Positions 1 through 7,135 of a stretch of 11,450 nt of DNA are shown piece after piece. Source of the stretch: Gammaproteobacteria bacterium (GTDB lineage Bacteria > Pseudomonadota > Gammaproteobacteria > S012-40); the NCBI GenBank assembly GCA_029864945.1, contig JAOTSL010000076.1:1-11450 (forward strand), written 5' to 3'. A program made the translations under genes and the position numbers. The notes below the pieces were generated by a model that saw only the letters and a list, made by a program, of their open reading frames with translations, was not told the DNA's origin and searched no databases. Positions within the stretch are counted from its first letter, which is position 1. Every line of letters starts with the position of its first letter.

Positions 1-492
1 AATTTTTTGAAGCGCTTCTTTGTCGTCAGCATAAACCACACAAAATTTCAGCGACCTATCCTTTTCTAACACAGTGTAAAGATAGCGCTCACCTTGCCTT
101 TCTATCAATCGCTTTTCACCTGGGGGCAAGCGACCATAAAAGACAAACGACGGTTTTTGCTGATTAATAGAGAGCAACAAGCCCATATAGGTAGGTCTTA
201 ACACGGACACTGTAAGTCCCAACCGATCTCCTGCCGTGATTTTATCTAACAGAGAAGCATACTCAGAGTCAGATTTTTTGTATGCGGAGAGACCGCTCAA
301 GAGATTACCTGTTATCGCGGGCGCAACATCTATAGCACCTTTCATTGGAGGGCTTTGCTTAACAACCAGGACAGTTAATGAACCTAGCAAGAAAACCCCA
401 ACAAAAATAATAAAAGTACTCTTACGCAGCAATTTTCGCTGTTTAGCTATTTGCTGGTCTTTTGGGACTTCTGTTTTTTTTGTATCAACCAT
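1..492 (-). CDS. Unidentified single-pass membrane protein, C-terminus beyond the window
   Basis: An open frame starts at ATG 492 and runs without a stop through 164 codons to the left edge. I do not recognise the family with confidence. The first 24 or so residues are polar and basic (Lys/Arg-rich, ending RKLLRKS) and should be cytoplasmic. Residues 25-44 form one hydrophobic helix (FIIFVGVFLLGSLTVLVV). The remaining residues, about 45-164, are soluble and probably periplasmic, giving an N-in topology. That part has a stretch around 85-160 (AGDRLGLTVSVLRPTYMGLL, later FVFYGRLPPGEKRLIERQGE) whose pattern loosely recalls small beta-rich DUF4384-like domains found behind an anti-sigma-type membrane anchor. 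This is a weak resemblance only. The gene begins 30 nt after the hisE stop on the same strand, so it is probably transcribed with the his genes. Only a weak GGGG-type ribosome site precedes the ATG. It is not TatA, which is much shorter and has an N-terminal helix. The gene is confident; the function is unknown. Confidence 0.72.
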   Translation of the reverse strand, partial: MVDTKKTEVPKDQQIAKQRKLLRKSTFIIFVGVFLLGSLTVLVVKQSPPMKGAIDVAPAITGNLLSGLSAYKKSDSEYASLLDKITAGDRLGLTVSVLRPTYMGLLLSINQQKPSFVFYGRLPPGEKRLIERQGERYLYTVLEKDRSLKFCVVYADDKEALQKI

Positions 493-522
493 AAAGATTG
501 CCCCGGGCTTATGATTACGGAT

Positions 523-840
523 TTATTTAGTGCGGGATGCTTTTTCTTCAAGCCCAGAAAGATCAAAGCGACGCTCAAGTTCGTCCAGTATTTCCTGAGG
601 CTCGATTCCTTGATCCACCAGCATCACCATTGAATGAAACCAGAGATCCGCGGTTTCATAAATAATTTCTTCTCTTACACCACCTTTAGCAGCGATAATT
701 GTTTCAGCAGATTCTTCGCCAATCTTTTTGAGAATAGTATCCAATCCTTTGGCATATAAACTTGAAACATATGAACTGGAAGGGTCTGCATTTTTTCTCT
801 CTTTAAGCGTTTCAGATAATTGCTTAAAAACATCACTCAT
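523..840 (-). CDS. hisE: Phosphoribosyl-ATP pyrophosphatase (stand-alone HisE)
   Basis: HisE hydrolyses phosphoribosyl-ATP to phosphoribosyl-AMP and pyrophosphate, the second step of histidine synthesis, in the cytoplasm. The protein is 105 residues, the normal size for a stand-alone HisE and not a fused HisIE. It is an all-alpha MazG-like NTP pyrophosphatase: the metal-binding acidic cluster is visible as KKIGEESAETIIAAK (about residues 38-52) and ETADLWFH (about 62-69). A GTG lies directly before the chosen ATG (843-841, then 840-838), so the start could be either, adding one residue at most. An AGAG ribosome site about 9 nt before the ATG fits both. The gene is 23 nt downstream of hisI and closes the recognisable his series. 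Identity is certain from the motifs and context. Confidence 0.95.
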   Translation of the reverse strand: MSDVFKQLSETLKERKNADPSSSYVSSLYAKGLDTILKKIGEESAETIIAAKGGVREEIIYETADLWFHSMVMLVDQGIEPQEILDELERRFDLSGLEEKASRTK

Positions 841-863
841 CACAATTTACTCTTTTAATCTCT

Positions 864-1250
864 TTACTTATAAATATCATCGGGACTTTTAATAACCTGA
901 TCCGTTGTCAACCAGGCATCATTTTCATACTTTTTATAAAAACAGCTTTCGCGTCCCGTATGACATGCGATATCACCAATTTGCTCAATAGATAACAACA
1001 CAACATCATTGTCACAGTCCAGGCGGACTTCACTGACTTTTTGCACGTGACCGGATTCTTCACCCTTGGGCCAAAGCTTTTTTCTTGAGCGGGACCAGTA
1101 TACTGCACGCTTCGTCTCTACTGTTTGCTGTAGAGAATCACGATTCATCCACGCAAACATCAGCACCCTACCCGTTTTTTCGTCTTGGGCAATTGCAGGA
1201 ACAAGGCCTTTTTCATCCCACTTTATTTCATCAAGCCAGGCATCTCTCAA
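864..1250 (-). CDS. hisI: Phosphoribosyl-AMP cyclohydrolase (stand-alone HisI)
   Basis: HisI opens the adenine ring of phosphoribosyl-AMP, the third step of histidine synthesis, using zinc and magnesium. The 128-residue protein shows the full family signature: YWSRSRKKLWPKGEESGHVQ (51-70), the metal site LDCDND (77-82) and IACHTGRESCFY (94-105). Cys79, Cys96 and Cys103 are the expected zinc ligands, and the Asp residues around 78-82 the magnesium ligands. There is no HisE domain at the C-terminus; hisE is a separate gene just downstream. The start is TTG at 1250, whose last bases overlap the hisF stop as TTGA. No in-frame ATG occurs before the conserved RVLMFAWMNR region. The N-terminus RDAWLDEIKW matches where HisI proteins of related bacteria begin (an 'MKDWLDEI' type start), so TTG is credible. 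An AGAGG lies about 10 nt upstream inside hisF. Translation is probably coupled to hisF. Confidence 0.95.
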   Translation of the reverse strand: MRDAWLDEIKWDEKGLVPAIAQDEKTGRVLMFAWMNRDSLQQTVETKRAVYWSRSRKKLWPKGEESGHVQKVSEVRLDCDNDVVLLSIEQIGDIACHTGRESCFYKKYENDAWLTTDQVIKSPDDIYK

Positions 1251-2023
1251 GGTAAACGAACCTCTATTCCGGCATCCTGCATCACTTGCTTGGCTTCGCC
1301 TATGGTATGTTCGCCAAAGTGAAATATACTGGCTGCCAACACCGCGTCCGCCTTACCTTTTGTCACACCATCAACCAGGTGCTGCAAATTGCCAACGCCA
1401 CCAGATGCGATGACTGGAACATTCACCGCCTCACTAATTGCTCGCGTCAACTCGAGATCAAAACCGACTTTAGTACCGTCTCGATCCATGCTTGTTAGCA
1501 GAATTTCACCCGCGCCATAAGCAGCCATTTTAATGGCCCACTCAATGGCATCAATACCTGTTGTCTTTCGTCCGCCGTGAGTAAAAATTTCCCAGCGATT
1601 AAGCTCACCTTCTTTACTGACTTTTTTCGCGTCAATTGCAACAACGATACATTGAGAGCCAAAGCTTTCTGCGGCTTCTTTGACAAAGTCAGGATTGAAA
1701 ATCGCTGCAGTATTGATTCCTACTTTGTCAGCACCGGCATTTAACATCCGGCGAATATCCTCAACCTTTCTAATACCCCCACCAACGGTAAGTGGAATAA
1801 AAACCTGGCTGGCCACCGCCTCTACAACATGAATGATAGTTTCTCTATCATCTGAACTTGCAGTGATATCCAGAAACGTTATTTCATCCGCACCTTCTTG
1901 ATCATAACGGCGCGCAATCTCAACAGGGTCACCTGCATCGCGAATATCAACAAACTGTACGCCCTTAACTACACGTCCATTATCAACATCGAGACAAGGT
2001 ATAATTCTTTTTGCTAATCCCAC
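1247..2023 (-). CDS. hisF: Imidazole glycerol phosphate synthase, cyclase subunit HisF
   Basis: HisF is the (beta/alpha)8-barrel subunit that takes ammonia from HisH and converts PRFAR into imidazole glycerol phosphate and AICAR, linking histidine to purine synthesis. The 258-residue length is standard. The two catalytic aspartates are visible: Asp12 in IIPCLDVDNG and Asp131 in CIVVAIDAKKV. Phosphate-binding glycine loops appear at LTVGGGIR (about 78-85) and VIASGGVGN near the C-terminus. The start is GTG at 2023; it gives the usual N-terminus (GLAKRIIPCLDV) and an AGGA lies about 11 nt upstream. The gene begins 17 nt after the hisA stop. Its TGA overlaps the TTG start of hisI. HisH, its partner, is encoded two genes upstream. 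Identity is secure. Confidence 0.96.
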   Translation of the reverse strand: MGLAKRIIPCLDVDNGRVVKGVQFVDIRDAGDPVEIARRYDQEGADEITFLDITASSDDRETIIHVVEAVASQVFIPLTVGGGIRKVEDIRRMLNAGADKVGINTAAIFNPDFVKEAAESFGSQCIVVAIDAKKVSKEGELNRWEIFTHGGRKTTGIDAIEWAIKMAAYGAGEILLTSMDRDGTKVGFDLELTRAISEAVNVPVIASGGVGNLQHLVDGVTKGKADAVLAASIFHFGEHTIGEAKQVMQDAGIEVRLP

Positions 2024-2040
2024 TTGTTATTTTATCCTGA

Positions 2041-2778
2041 CTATTTTTCAGAAAAGCTTTCTGAATATTTTCTAGCTTCTTCAAAATCCAAAGAGCCCTC
2101 ATAGATTGCGCGACCAGTAATTGCACCCGAAATACCTTCATCCTCAACAGCACAAAGTGCTTTGATATCATCCATATTTGTTACACCGCCCGATGCAATA
2201 ACAGGTATACGAATAGATTGCGCAAGCTTTACGGTTGCCTCTATATTCACCCCATTAAGCATGCCGTCGCGACCAATATCCGTATAAATGATTGACTCAA
2301 CACCCATGCTCTCAAAACGCTGAGCCATGTCTATAACATCATGATGAGAAAGCTTTGACCAGCCATCGGTTGCGACCTTTCCTTCCTTCGCATCAAGCCC
2401 AACGATAATATGCCCGGGAAACTCCGCGCACATATCTTCAACAAAATGCGGCGTAGTAATAGCTTTAGTGCCGATAATGACGTATCGCACACCAGCATTC
2501 AGGTAACTTTGTATCGTTTCTTCGTCTCGAATACCGCCACCCACTTGTACATCGAGGTCGGGATACTTTGACGTGATTTGCTCAATGACGCTAGCATTAA
2601 CCGGTTTGCCAGCAAACGCACCATCCAGATCAACCAGATGCAATCGTGTTGCACCGGCATCAACCCATCGAGCCGCAGCAACAATCGGCTCATCGTATAC
2701 CGTTGCATCATCCATCTCACCCTGACGTAAACGCACACATTTTCCGTCTTTTAAATCAATTGCAGGTATTACTAACAT
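2041..2778 (-). CDS. hisA: ProFAR isomerase HisA
   Basis: HisA is phosphoribosylformimino-5-aminoimidazole carboxamide ribotide isomerase. It performs the Amadori rearrangement of ProFAR to PRFAR, the substrate of HisF/HisH. The protein is a (beta/alpha)8 barrel of 245 residues, related to HisF. Catalytic Asp8 is in VIPAIDLKDG; the second acidic residue is Asp129 in IVGLDAKEG. Further motifs are HLVDLDGA, QVGGGIR, YTDIGRDGM and VIASGGV. The ATG at 2778 was preferred over a TTG 18 nt upstream (2796) because HisA proteins begin at this MLVIPAIDL and because a GGAG site sits 7 nt before it. The start overlaps the end of hisH by 7 nt (2772-2778), suggesting translational coupling. hisF follows after 17 nt. 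Confidence 0.96.
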   Translation of the reverse strand: MLVIPAIDLKDGKCVRLRQGEMDDATVYDEPIVAAARWVDAGATRLHLVDLDGAFAGKPVNASVIEQITSKYPDLDVQVGGGIRDEETIQSYLNAGVRYVIIGTKAITTPHFVEDMCAEFPGHIIVGLDAKEGKVATDGWSKLSHHDVIDMAQRFESMGVESIIYTDIGRDGMLNGVNIEATVKLAQSIRIPVIASGGVTNMDDIKALCAVEDEGISGAITGRAIYEGSLDFEEARKYSESFSEK

Positions 2779-3422
2779 TGGTTTTCTCCATTCCAACGGG
2801 CAAAATTTGCTAATAAGGTTAAGCCAGCTCGGTGACTTTTTTCGGGATGAAACTGTACCGCAAAAATATTATCTCTTGCTATAGATGCCGCAAACTTAAC
2901 ACCGTAATCGGTCGCACCAGCAATAACATTTTCATCCTTCGCATCTACATAATAGCTATGAACGAAATAAAAGCGACTTTCATCGGGAATTCCAGCCCAC
3001 AATGGATGCGGCTTTGTTTGAGCAACCTGATTCCACCCCATGTGTGGCACTTTCAACTGTTCGCCAGCATCACCAGTCATTGAGTCACCGAAGTAACGTA
3101 CATCGCCAGAAAACAAGCCTAAGCAATCTACGCCATTATTTTCTTCACTGTGATCCATTAACGCCTGCATGCCGACACAAATAGCTAGAAAAGGCTTTTC
3201 TTTTGCTACCTGCTTAATAACATCATCAAGTTCGGATTTTTGTAATCCCGACATGCAGTCACGCATTGCGCCAACACCAGGAAAAACAACACGGTCGGCC
3301 TTTTTTATTTCATCAGGGTTACTGCTAATAATAACGTCTGCATTTTCTACTGCACGGGCAACAGCTTTAGCAGCCGAGTGTAAGTTGCCCATACCATAAT
3401 CAATAATGACAATCGAATCCAT
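2772..3422 (-). CDS. hisH: Imidazole glycerol phosphate synthase, glutamine amidotransferase subunit HisH
   Basis: HisH is a class I glutamine amidotransferase that hydrolyses glutamine and channels ammonia to HisF. The 216-residue protein has the complete catalytic triad: nucleophile Cys82 in FLAICVGMQAL, and His192 with Glu194 in AVQFHPEKSH. The N-terminal IIDYGMGNLHS and the VVFPGVGAMRDCM segment (oxyanion region) are typical of HisH. The start is ATG at 3422, 5 nt after the hisB stop; an AAGG further upstream is too distant to be a clear ribosome site, so translation may depend on coupling to hisB. The 3' end overlaps hisA by 7 nt. The complex partner HisF is encoded after hisA in the same series, as in enteric his operons. 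Confidence 0.96.
   Translation of the reverse strand: MDSIVIIDYGMGNLHSAAKAVARAVENADVIISSNPDEIKKADRVVFPGVGAMRDCMSGLQKSELDDVIKQVAKEKPFLAICVGMQALMDHSEENNGVDCLGLFSGDVRYFGDSMTGDAGEQLKVPHMGWNQVAQTKPHPLWAGIPDESRFYFVHSYYVDAKDENVIAGATDYGVKFAASIARDNIFAVQFHPEKSHRAGLTLLANFARWNGENQC
2786..2789 (-). promoter_or_regulatory. Ribosome binding site of hisA
   Basis: The minus strand reads GGAG here, followed by a 7-nt spacer (AAAACCA) and the ATG at 2778. It lies inside the 3' end of hisH. It decides the hisA start in favour of 2778 over the upstream in-frame TTG at 2796. Confidence 0.6.
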
Positions 3423-3427
3423 GTTGC

Positions 3428-4021
3428 TTACAGCGTACCTTTTGTAGATGGGATTATGCCAGCCATTCGCTCATCAACTGAAATCGCCATACGCAATGCA
3501 CGGCCAAACGCTTTGAATATAGTTTCAGCGATGTGATGAGAATTTCGACCGCGAATATTATCAACGTGAATTGTTGCGTTCGCATGATTAGCAAAACCCT
3601 GAAAAAACTCATAGAATAATTGAGTGTCGAGCGCACCAATGCTGCCACTGGTAAACTTTGCATGAAACTCCAACCCTGGTCGGCCTGAAAAATCTATCAC
3701 TACACGACTTAACGCCTCGTCTAACGGCACATAAGCATGACCGTAACGGGTAATACCTTTTTTATCACCCATTGCTTTCGAGAACGCCTGACCCAGCGCT
3801 ATACCAATATCTTCTACTGTGTGATGAGCATCAATATGGAGATCACCTTTAGCATCAATCTTAATATCAATCATGCCATGACGGGCGATCTGATCGATCA
3901 TGTGCTCAAGAAAAGGAACACCTGTATCCAGTGTAGACTCACCCCTACCATCAAGATCTATCGCAACTGTAATTTGCGTTTCAAGCGTATTCCGCGATAT
4001 ATCTGCTTTTCGATTAGTCAT
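3428..4021 (-). CDS. hisB: Imidazoleglycerol-phosphate dehydratase, monofunctional HisB
   Basis: HisB dehydrates imidazole glycerol phosphate to imidazole acetol phosphate with two manganese ions. The 197-residue protein is only the dehydratase domain. The N-terminal HAD-type histidinol-phosphate phosphatase domain of the bifunctional enteric HisB is absent. The metal-binding histidine motifs are all present: PFLEHM (His40), ARHG, DAHHTVEDIG (66-71 core) and the duplicated second-half motif NSHHIAETIFKAFGRALR (160-177). The start is ATG at 4021, directly after the TAA of hisC with no gap. hisH follows after 5 nt. Because the phosphatase is missing here, histidinol-phosphate phosphatase must come from another gene outside this window, for example an inositol-monophosphatase-like HisN or a PHP-type HisJ. 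That last point is inference. Confidence 0.96.
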   Translation of the reverse strand: MTNRKADISRNTLETQITVAIDLDGRGESTLDTGVPFLEHMIDQIARHGMIDIKIDAKGDLHIDAHHTVEDIGIALGQAFSKAMGDKKGITRYGHAYVPLDEALSRVVIDFSGRPGLEFHAKFTSGSIGALDTQLFYEFFQGFANHANATIHVDNIRGRNSHHIAETIFKAFGRALRMAISVDERMAGIIPSTKGTL

Positions 4022-5098
4022 TTACAAACTCTCCTGCAAAGCACTTAGAAATGCTGCATTTTGATCTTCTTTACCAATGGTTACACGTAAACAATCTGTT
4101 AGCGCGCCACCATTTACACTTAAGTTTTTTATCAACACGCCCGCTTTTTTTATTCCGTCAAAAATACGAGCTGCTTGTCCGACCTCAGTTCTAAATAAAA
4201 TGAAATTTGTTTTAGTCGGGTAACATTGAATAGCTGGCATTTTTTGCATGGCATCGTAAAGCTCATCTCTATTTCGACACAATTGCTGCGTTTGCTTATT
4301 AAACATCTCAACATTTTCTAACGCATATTCTACGCTAGCCTGCGTTAAGCAATTTATGTTAAACGGCATGCGAACTTTATTGAATTCATTAATCCAACAT
4401 GGATTCCCCATCATATAACCCAGCCGTAATCCAGCTAAACCCATTTTAGAAACGGTTCGCATCACGATCATGTTCTCATATCGCGATAGATATTTAGCAA
4501 AACTGGCATCTGCAAACGCATAATAAGCTTCATCAATGACAACCAGTCCAGGCGATGCTTCAATGATTTTGCATACATCTTGTTCGTTAAATAAATTACC
4601 AGTGGGATTGTTCGGATAAGCAAGAAACACGATAGCAGGTTGCGTTTCTTCTATCTCAGACAACATTAGTTCGAGGTTTAACGAAAAGTCATCATTCAAA
4701 TCGACGCCGACATATTTCATACCAGTAAATATAGCCAGCATTTTATACATAACGAACGCAGGGGTAACTGAAAGCAGGGTTGCGCCAGGTTTAGCCAGCG
4801 CCATGCAAATAATTTGAATTAATTCATCAGAACCATTACCCAGTAACAAATCGACTTCGTCAGGAACGCTCATTACCTGTCGCAATTGCTTTTGAAGCTC
4901 ACTCGCCTCTGGATCGGGATAACGATTCAGGGAAGCTGACTGCACACGCTCCAGCCAACCGTTTTTTACAGGCTCTTCCCAGTCATATGGATTTTCCATA
5001 TTATCCAGTTTTATCAAGTTATCAGCGTTACCAACTTGGTAAGCCTTTAACGCTTGAATTTCAGGTCGCACATATTGCGCGATTCGATCAGTGCTCAT
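4022..5098 (-). CDS. hisC: Histidinol-phosphate aminotransferase HisC
   Basis: HisC is a PLP-dependent fold-type I aminotransferase that transfers the amino group of glutamate to imidazole acetol phosphate, giving histidinol phosphate. The 358-residue length fits. Visible hallmarks are LGNGSDELI (about 86-94, cofactor phosphate region), YPNNPTGN (about 161-168, with the conserved Asn), VVIDEAYYAFAD (about 186-197), the Schiff-base lysine Lys218 in RTVSKMGLAGLRLGY, and the C-terminal Arg in CLRVTIG that binds the substrate. The start is ATG at 5098, 33 nt downstream of the hisD stop, with only a weak purine-rich ribosome site (AAAGA). The stop abuts the hisB ATG directly. Context between hisD and hisB makes the specificity secure among similar aminotransferases. 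Confidence 0.96.
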   Translation of the reverse strand: MSTDRIAQYVRPEIQALKAYQVGNADNLIKLDNMENPYDWEEPVKNGWLERVQSASLNRYPDPEASELQKQLRQVMSVPDEVDLLLGNGSDELIQIICMALAKPGATLLSVTPAFVMYKMLAIFTGMKYVGVDLNDDFSLNLELMLSEIEETQPAIVFLAYPNNPTGNLFNEQDVCKIIEASPGLVVIDEAYYAFADASFAKYLSRYENMIVMRTVSKMGLAGLRLGYMMGNPCWINEFNKVRMPFNINCLTQASVEYALENVEMFNKQTQQLCRNRDELYDAMQKMPAIQCYPTKTNFILFRTEVGQAARIFDGIKKAGVLIKNLSVNGGALTDCLRVTIGKEDQNAAFLSALQESL

Positions 5099-5131
5099 TG
5101 TCTTTATTTCTTAAAATAGATAAACGGGAAT

Positions 5132-6433
5132 TTAATTCTTCATTCGATATTCGGCAGAACGTGCATGGGCAGTTAAGCCTTCACCTCTGGCAAACGGAGA
5201 CGCGATCTTGCCTAGCTCGGCAGCACCTTCCGGAGAACACATAATTAGACTAGACCGTTTTTGAAAATCATAAACACCTAATGGCGAACTAAAACGAGCA
5301 GTTCTCGACGTAGGCAGGACGTGGTTTGGACCAGCACAATAATCACCGATTGCCTCTGCCGTGTAACGCCCCATAAAAATAGCGCCTGCATTTTTAATTT
5401 TCTTAACATATTCTTCAGGGGCTTCAATGGAAAGCTCTAGGTGCTCAGGCGCAATAAAGTTAACTACATCCGCCGCTTCATCCATATCTTTAACATGAAT
5501 CAATGCTCCACGTGCAGCCAACGACGCCTTAATGATTTCAGCTCGCTCCATGGTAGGCGCAAGCCTTTCTATGCTTTCATTCACTTTATCGAGATAGCTT
5601 TTATCCGGGGTGACCAAAATTGATTGCGCATCTTCGTCGTGCTCAGCTTGCGAAAATAAGTCCATTGCAATCCAGTCAGGATCGGTTTTACCGTCACACA
5701 AAACTAAAATTTCTGACGGACCAGCAATCATATCAATTCCGACCGTGCCATATACCATGCGCTTGGCGGTTGCTACATATATATTTCCGGGGCCAACAAT
5801 TTTTGCCACAGGAGGAATAGTTTCAGTACCGTAAGCTAACGCAGCAACAGCCTGTGCGCCACCTACCGCAAACACACGATCGACGTCTGCAATTAAAGCG
5901 GCCGCTAGCACCAAGTCATTCACCACTCCATCAGGCGTGGGAACCACCATAATTAACTCTTCAACGCCTGCTACTTTTGCTGGAATCGCATTCATCAAAA
6001 CAGATGATGGATAAGCCGCCTTGCCACCAGGCACATACAATCCTGCGCGGTCGACCGGTGTAACCTGCTGCCCCAGCATTGTGCCATCGGCTTCGGTATA
6101 GCCCCAAGAGTCTTGTTTTTGATGCTCGTGATAAGAACGAATTCTATCTGCCGATTTACTTAATAGCTCACGTGACTGCTGATCAATAGAATCATAACTT
6201 TGCTGAAGCCGTGACTTGGAGATTTCTAATTCGTCAGCCGACTTAACATTCATACGATCAAACTTATTGGTATATTCAATTAGCGCGTCATTGCCACGCA
6301 CTTTTACCTGATGCAATACATCTTTTACAACACCAAAAACAGCATCGTCAGAAACCGATTCCCATTCAATTAAAGACTCAAGCTCCTGCCAAAAAGTGCT
6401 TGAGGTAGAAGAAAGTTGTTTTACGTTTATCAT
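5132..6433 (-). CDS. hisD: Histidinol dehydrogenase HisD
   Basis: HisD is a zinc enzyme that oxidises L-histidinol to L-histidine in two NAD-dependent steps, the last steps of the pathway. The 433 residues match the usual length of about 430. Zinc ligands expected from the family are visible: Gln262 and His265 in LFSQAEHDEDAQ, Asp364 in AIGDYCAGPNHVLPT, and His423 in GLTAHARSAEY near the C-terminus. The catalytic pair Glu330-His331 is in FIAPEHLEL. The NAD-binding and hinge segments VGPGNIYV and IAGPSEILV are intact. The start is ATG at 6433, 15 nt after the hisG stop; the ribosome site is weak, so coupling with hisG is likely. Nothing appears degraded. Confidence 0.97.
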   Translation of the reverse strand: MINVKQLSSTSSTFWQELESLIEWESVSDDAVFGVVKDVLHQVKVRGNDALIEYTNKFDRMNVKSADELEISKSRLQQSYDSIDQQSRELLSKSADRIRSYHEHQKQDSWGYTEADGTMLGQQVTPVDRAGLYVPGGKAAYPSSVLMNAIPAKVAGVEELIMVVPTPDGVVNDLVLAAALIADVDRVFAVGGAQAVAALAYGTETIPPVAKIVGPGNIYVATAKRMVYGTVGIDMIAGPSEILVLCDGKTDPDWIAMDLFSQAEHDEDAQSILVTPDKSYLDKVNESIERLAPTMERAEIIKASLAARGALIHVKDMDEAADVVNFIAPEHLELSIEAPEEYVKKIKNAGAIFMGRYTAEAIGDYCAGPNHVLPTSRTARFSSPLGVYDFQKRSSLIMCSPEGAAELGKIASPFARGEGLTAHARSAEYRMKN

Positions 6434-6448
6434 GACACTAACTCAGGA

Positions 6449-7102
6449 TTATTTGTTGGATTCAAGAAGGTTCAGCTCAACCGCTTCAGTCATTTGCTTG
6501 ATAAATGCTTTTATCATACCTGACTTTGTTTTTAACGACGCCTTATTTACAATCAGTCGTGAGCTCACATCTGCGATATGCTCCAACGGTTCGAGCCCAT
6601 TGGCCCGCAGAGTATTGCCGGTATCAACCAAATCCACAATCGCATCAGCCAGGCCAACTATTGGTGCCAGCTCCATGGAACCGTACAGCTTTATGATTTC
6701 TACCTGTTCGCCTTTTTCTGCATAATACCGTTGTGCGGATTTTACAAATTTTGTCGCAATTCTCAAACGACTTCCTGCTGCAGTCATACCAGGCCTGCCG
6801 GCAACCATTAGCTTACATTTGGCTATATGTAAATCCAACGGCTCATACACACCTTCACCGCCGTGCTCCATCAATACATCTTTTCCAGACACACCAAGGT
6901 CGGCTGCGCCGTACTCAACATACGTTGGTACATCAGATGCTCGTACTATAACTAGTTTGATATGCTCAACATTGGTATCAAGAATCAGTTTTCTGCTGGT
7001 TTCCGGATCATCAATAGGTTCGATGCCCGCGTGCTTCAACAAAGGTAACGTATCTTTAAAAATACGCCCTTTGGATAATGCTATTGTTAGTGTTTTACTC
7101 AT
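6449..7102 (-). CDS. hisG: ATP phosphoribosyltransferase, short form HisG(S)
   Basis: HisG couples ATP with PRPP to make phosphoribosyl-ATP, the committed and feedback-regulated step of histidine synthesis. At 217 residues this is the short form: it has the periplasmic-binding-protein-like catalytic domain but lacks the C-terminal ACT-like regulatory domain that brings long HisG to about 300 residues. The N-terminal LTIALSKGRIF, the central YGAADLGVSGKDVL and the PRPP loop DAIVDLVDTGNTLRANGL (153-170) are intact. Short HisG enzymes characteristically work as hetero-octamers with HisZ, a HisRS-like protein that senses histidine. hisZ is not in this window, which is common because it often lies elsewhere. 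The start is ATG at 7102, 33 nt after murA, without a strong ribosome site. hisD follows after 15 nt. Confidence 0.96.
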   Translation of the reverse strand: MSKTLTIALSKGRIFKDTLPLLKHAGIEPIDDPETSRKLILDTNVEHIKLVIVRASDVPTYVEYGAADLGVSGKDVLMEHGGEGVYEPLDLHIAKCKLMVAGRPGMTAAGSRLRIATKFVKSAQRYYAEKGEQVEIIKLYGSMELAPIVGLADAIVDLVDTGNTLRANGLEPLEHIADVSSRLIVNKASLKTKSGMIKAFIKQMTEAVELNLLESNK

Positions 7103-7135
7103 TTGATTTTATCTGTAAAGCCTGTGAAATTAAGT

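Noticed and set aside
1..492. TatA or a HIT-family protein after hisE
   Set aside because: Such genes often follow hisE, but this frame has a long cytoplasmic tail before its membrane helix, a large soluble domain, and no TatA or HIT motif.
2779..2796. Longer HisA beginning at TTG 2796
   Set aside because: It adds six residues not seen in HisA proteins and includes the GGAG ribosome site of the ATG at 2778.
7103..7135. Histidine leader peptide and attenuator before hisG
   Set aside because: The gap is only 33 nt and contains no small frame with a run of histidine codons.
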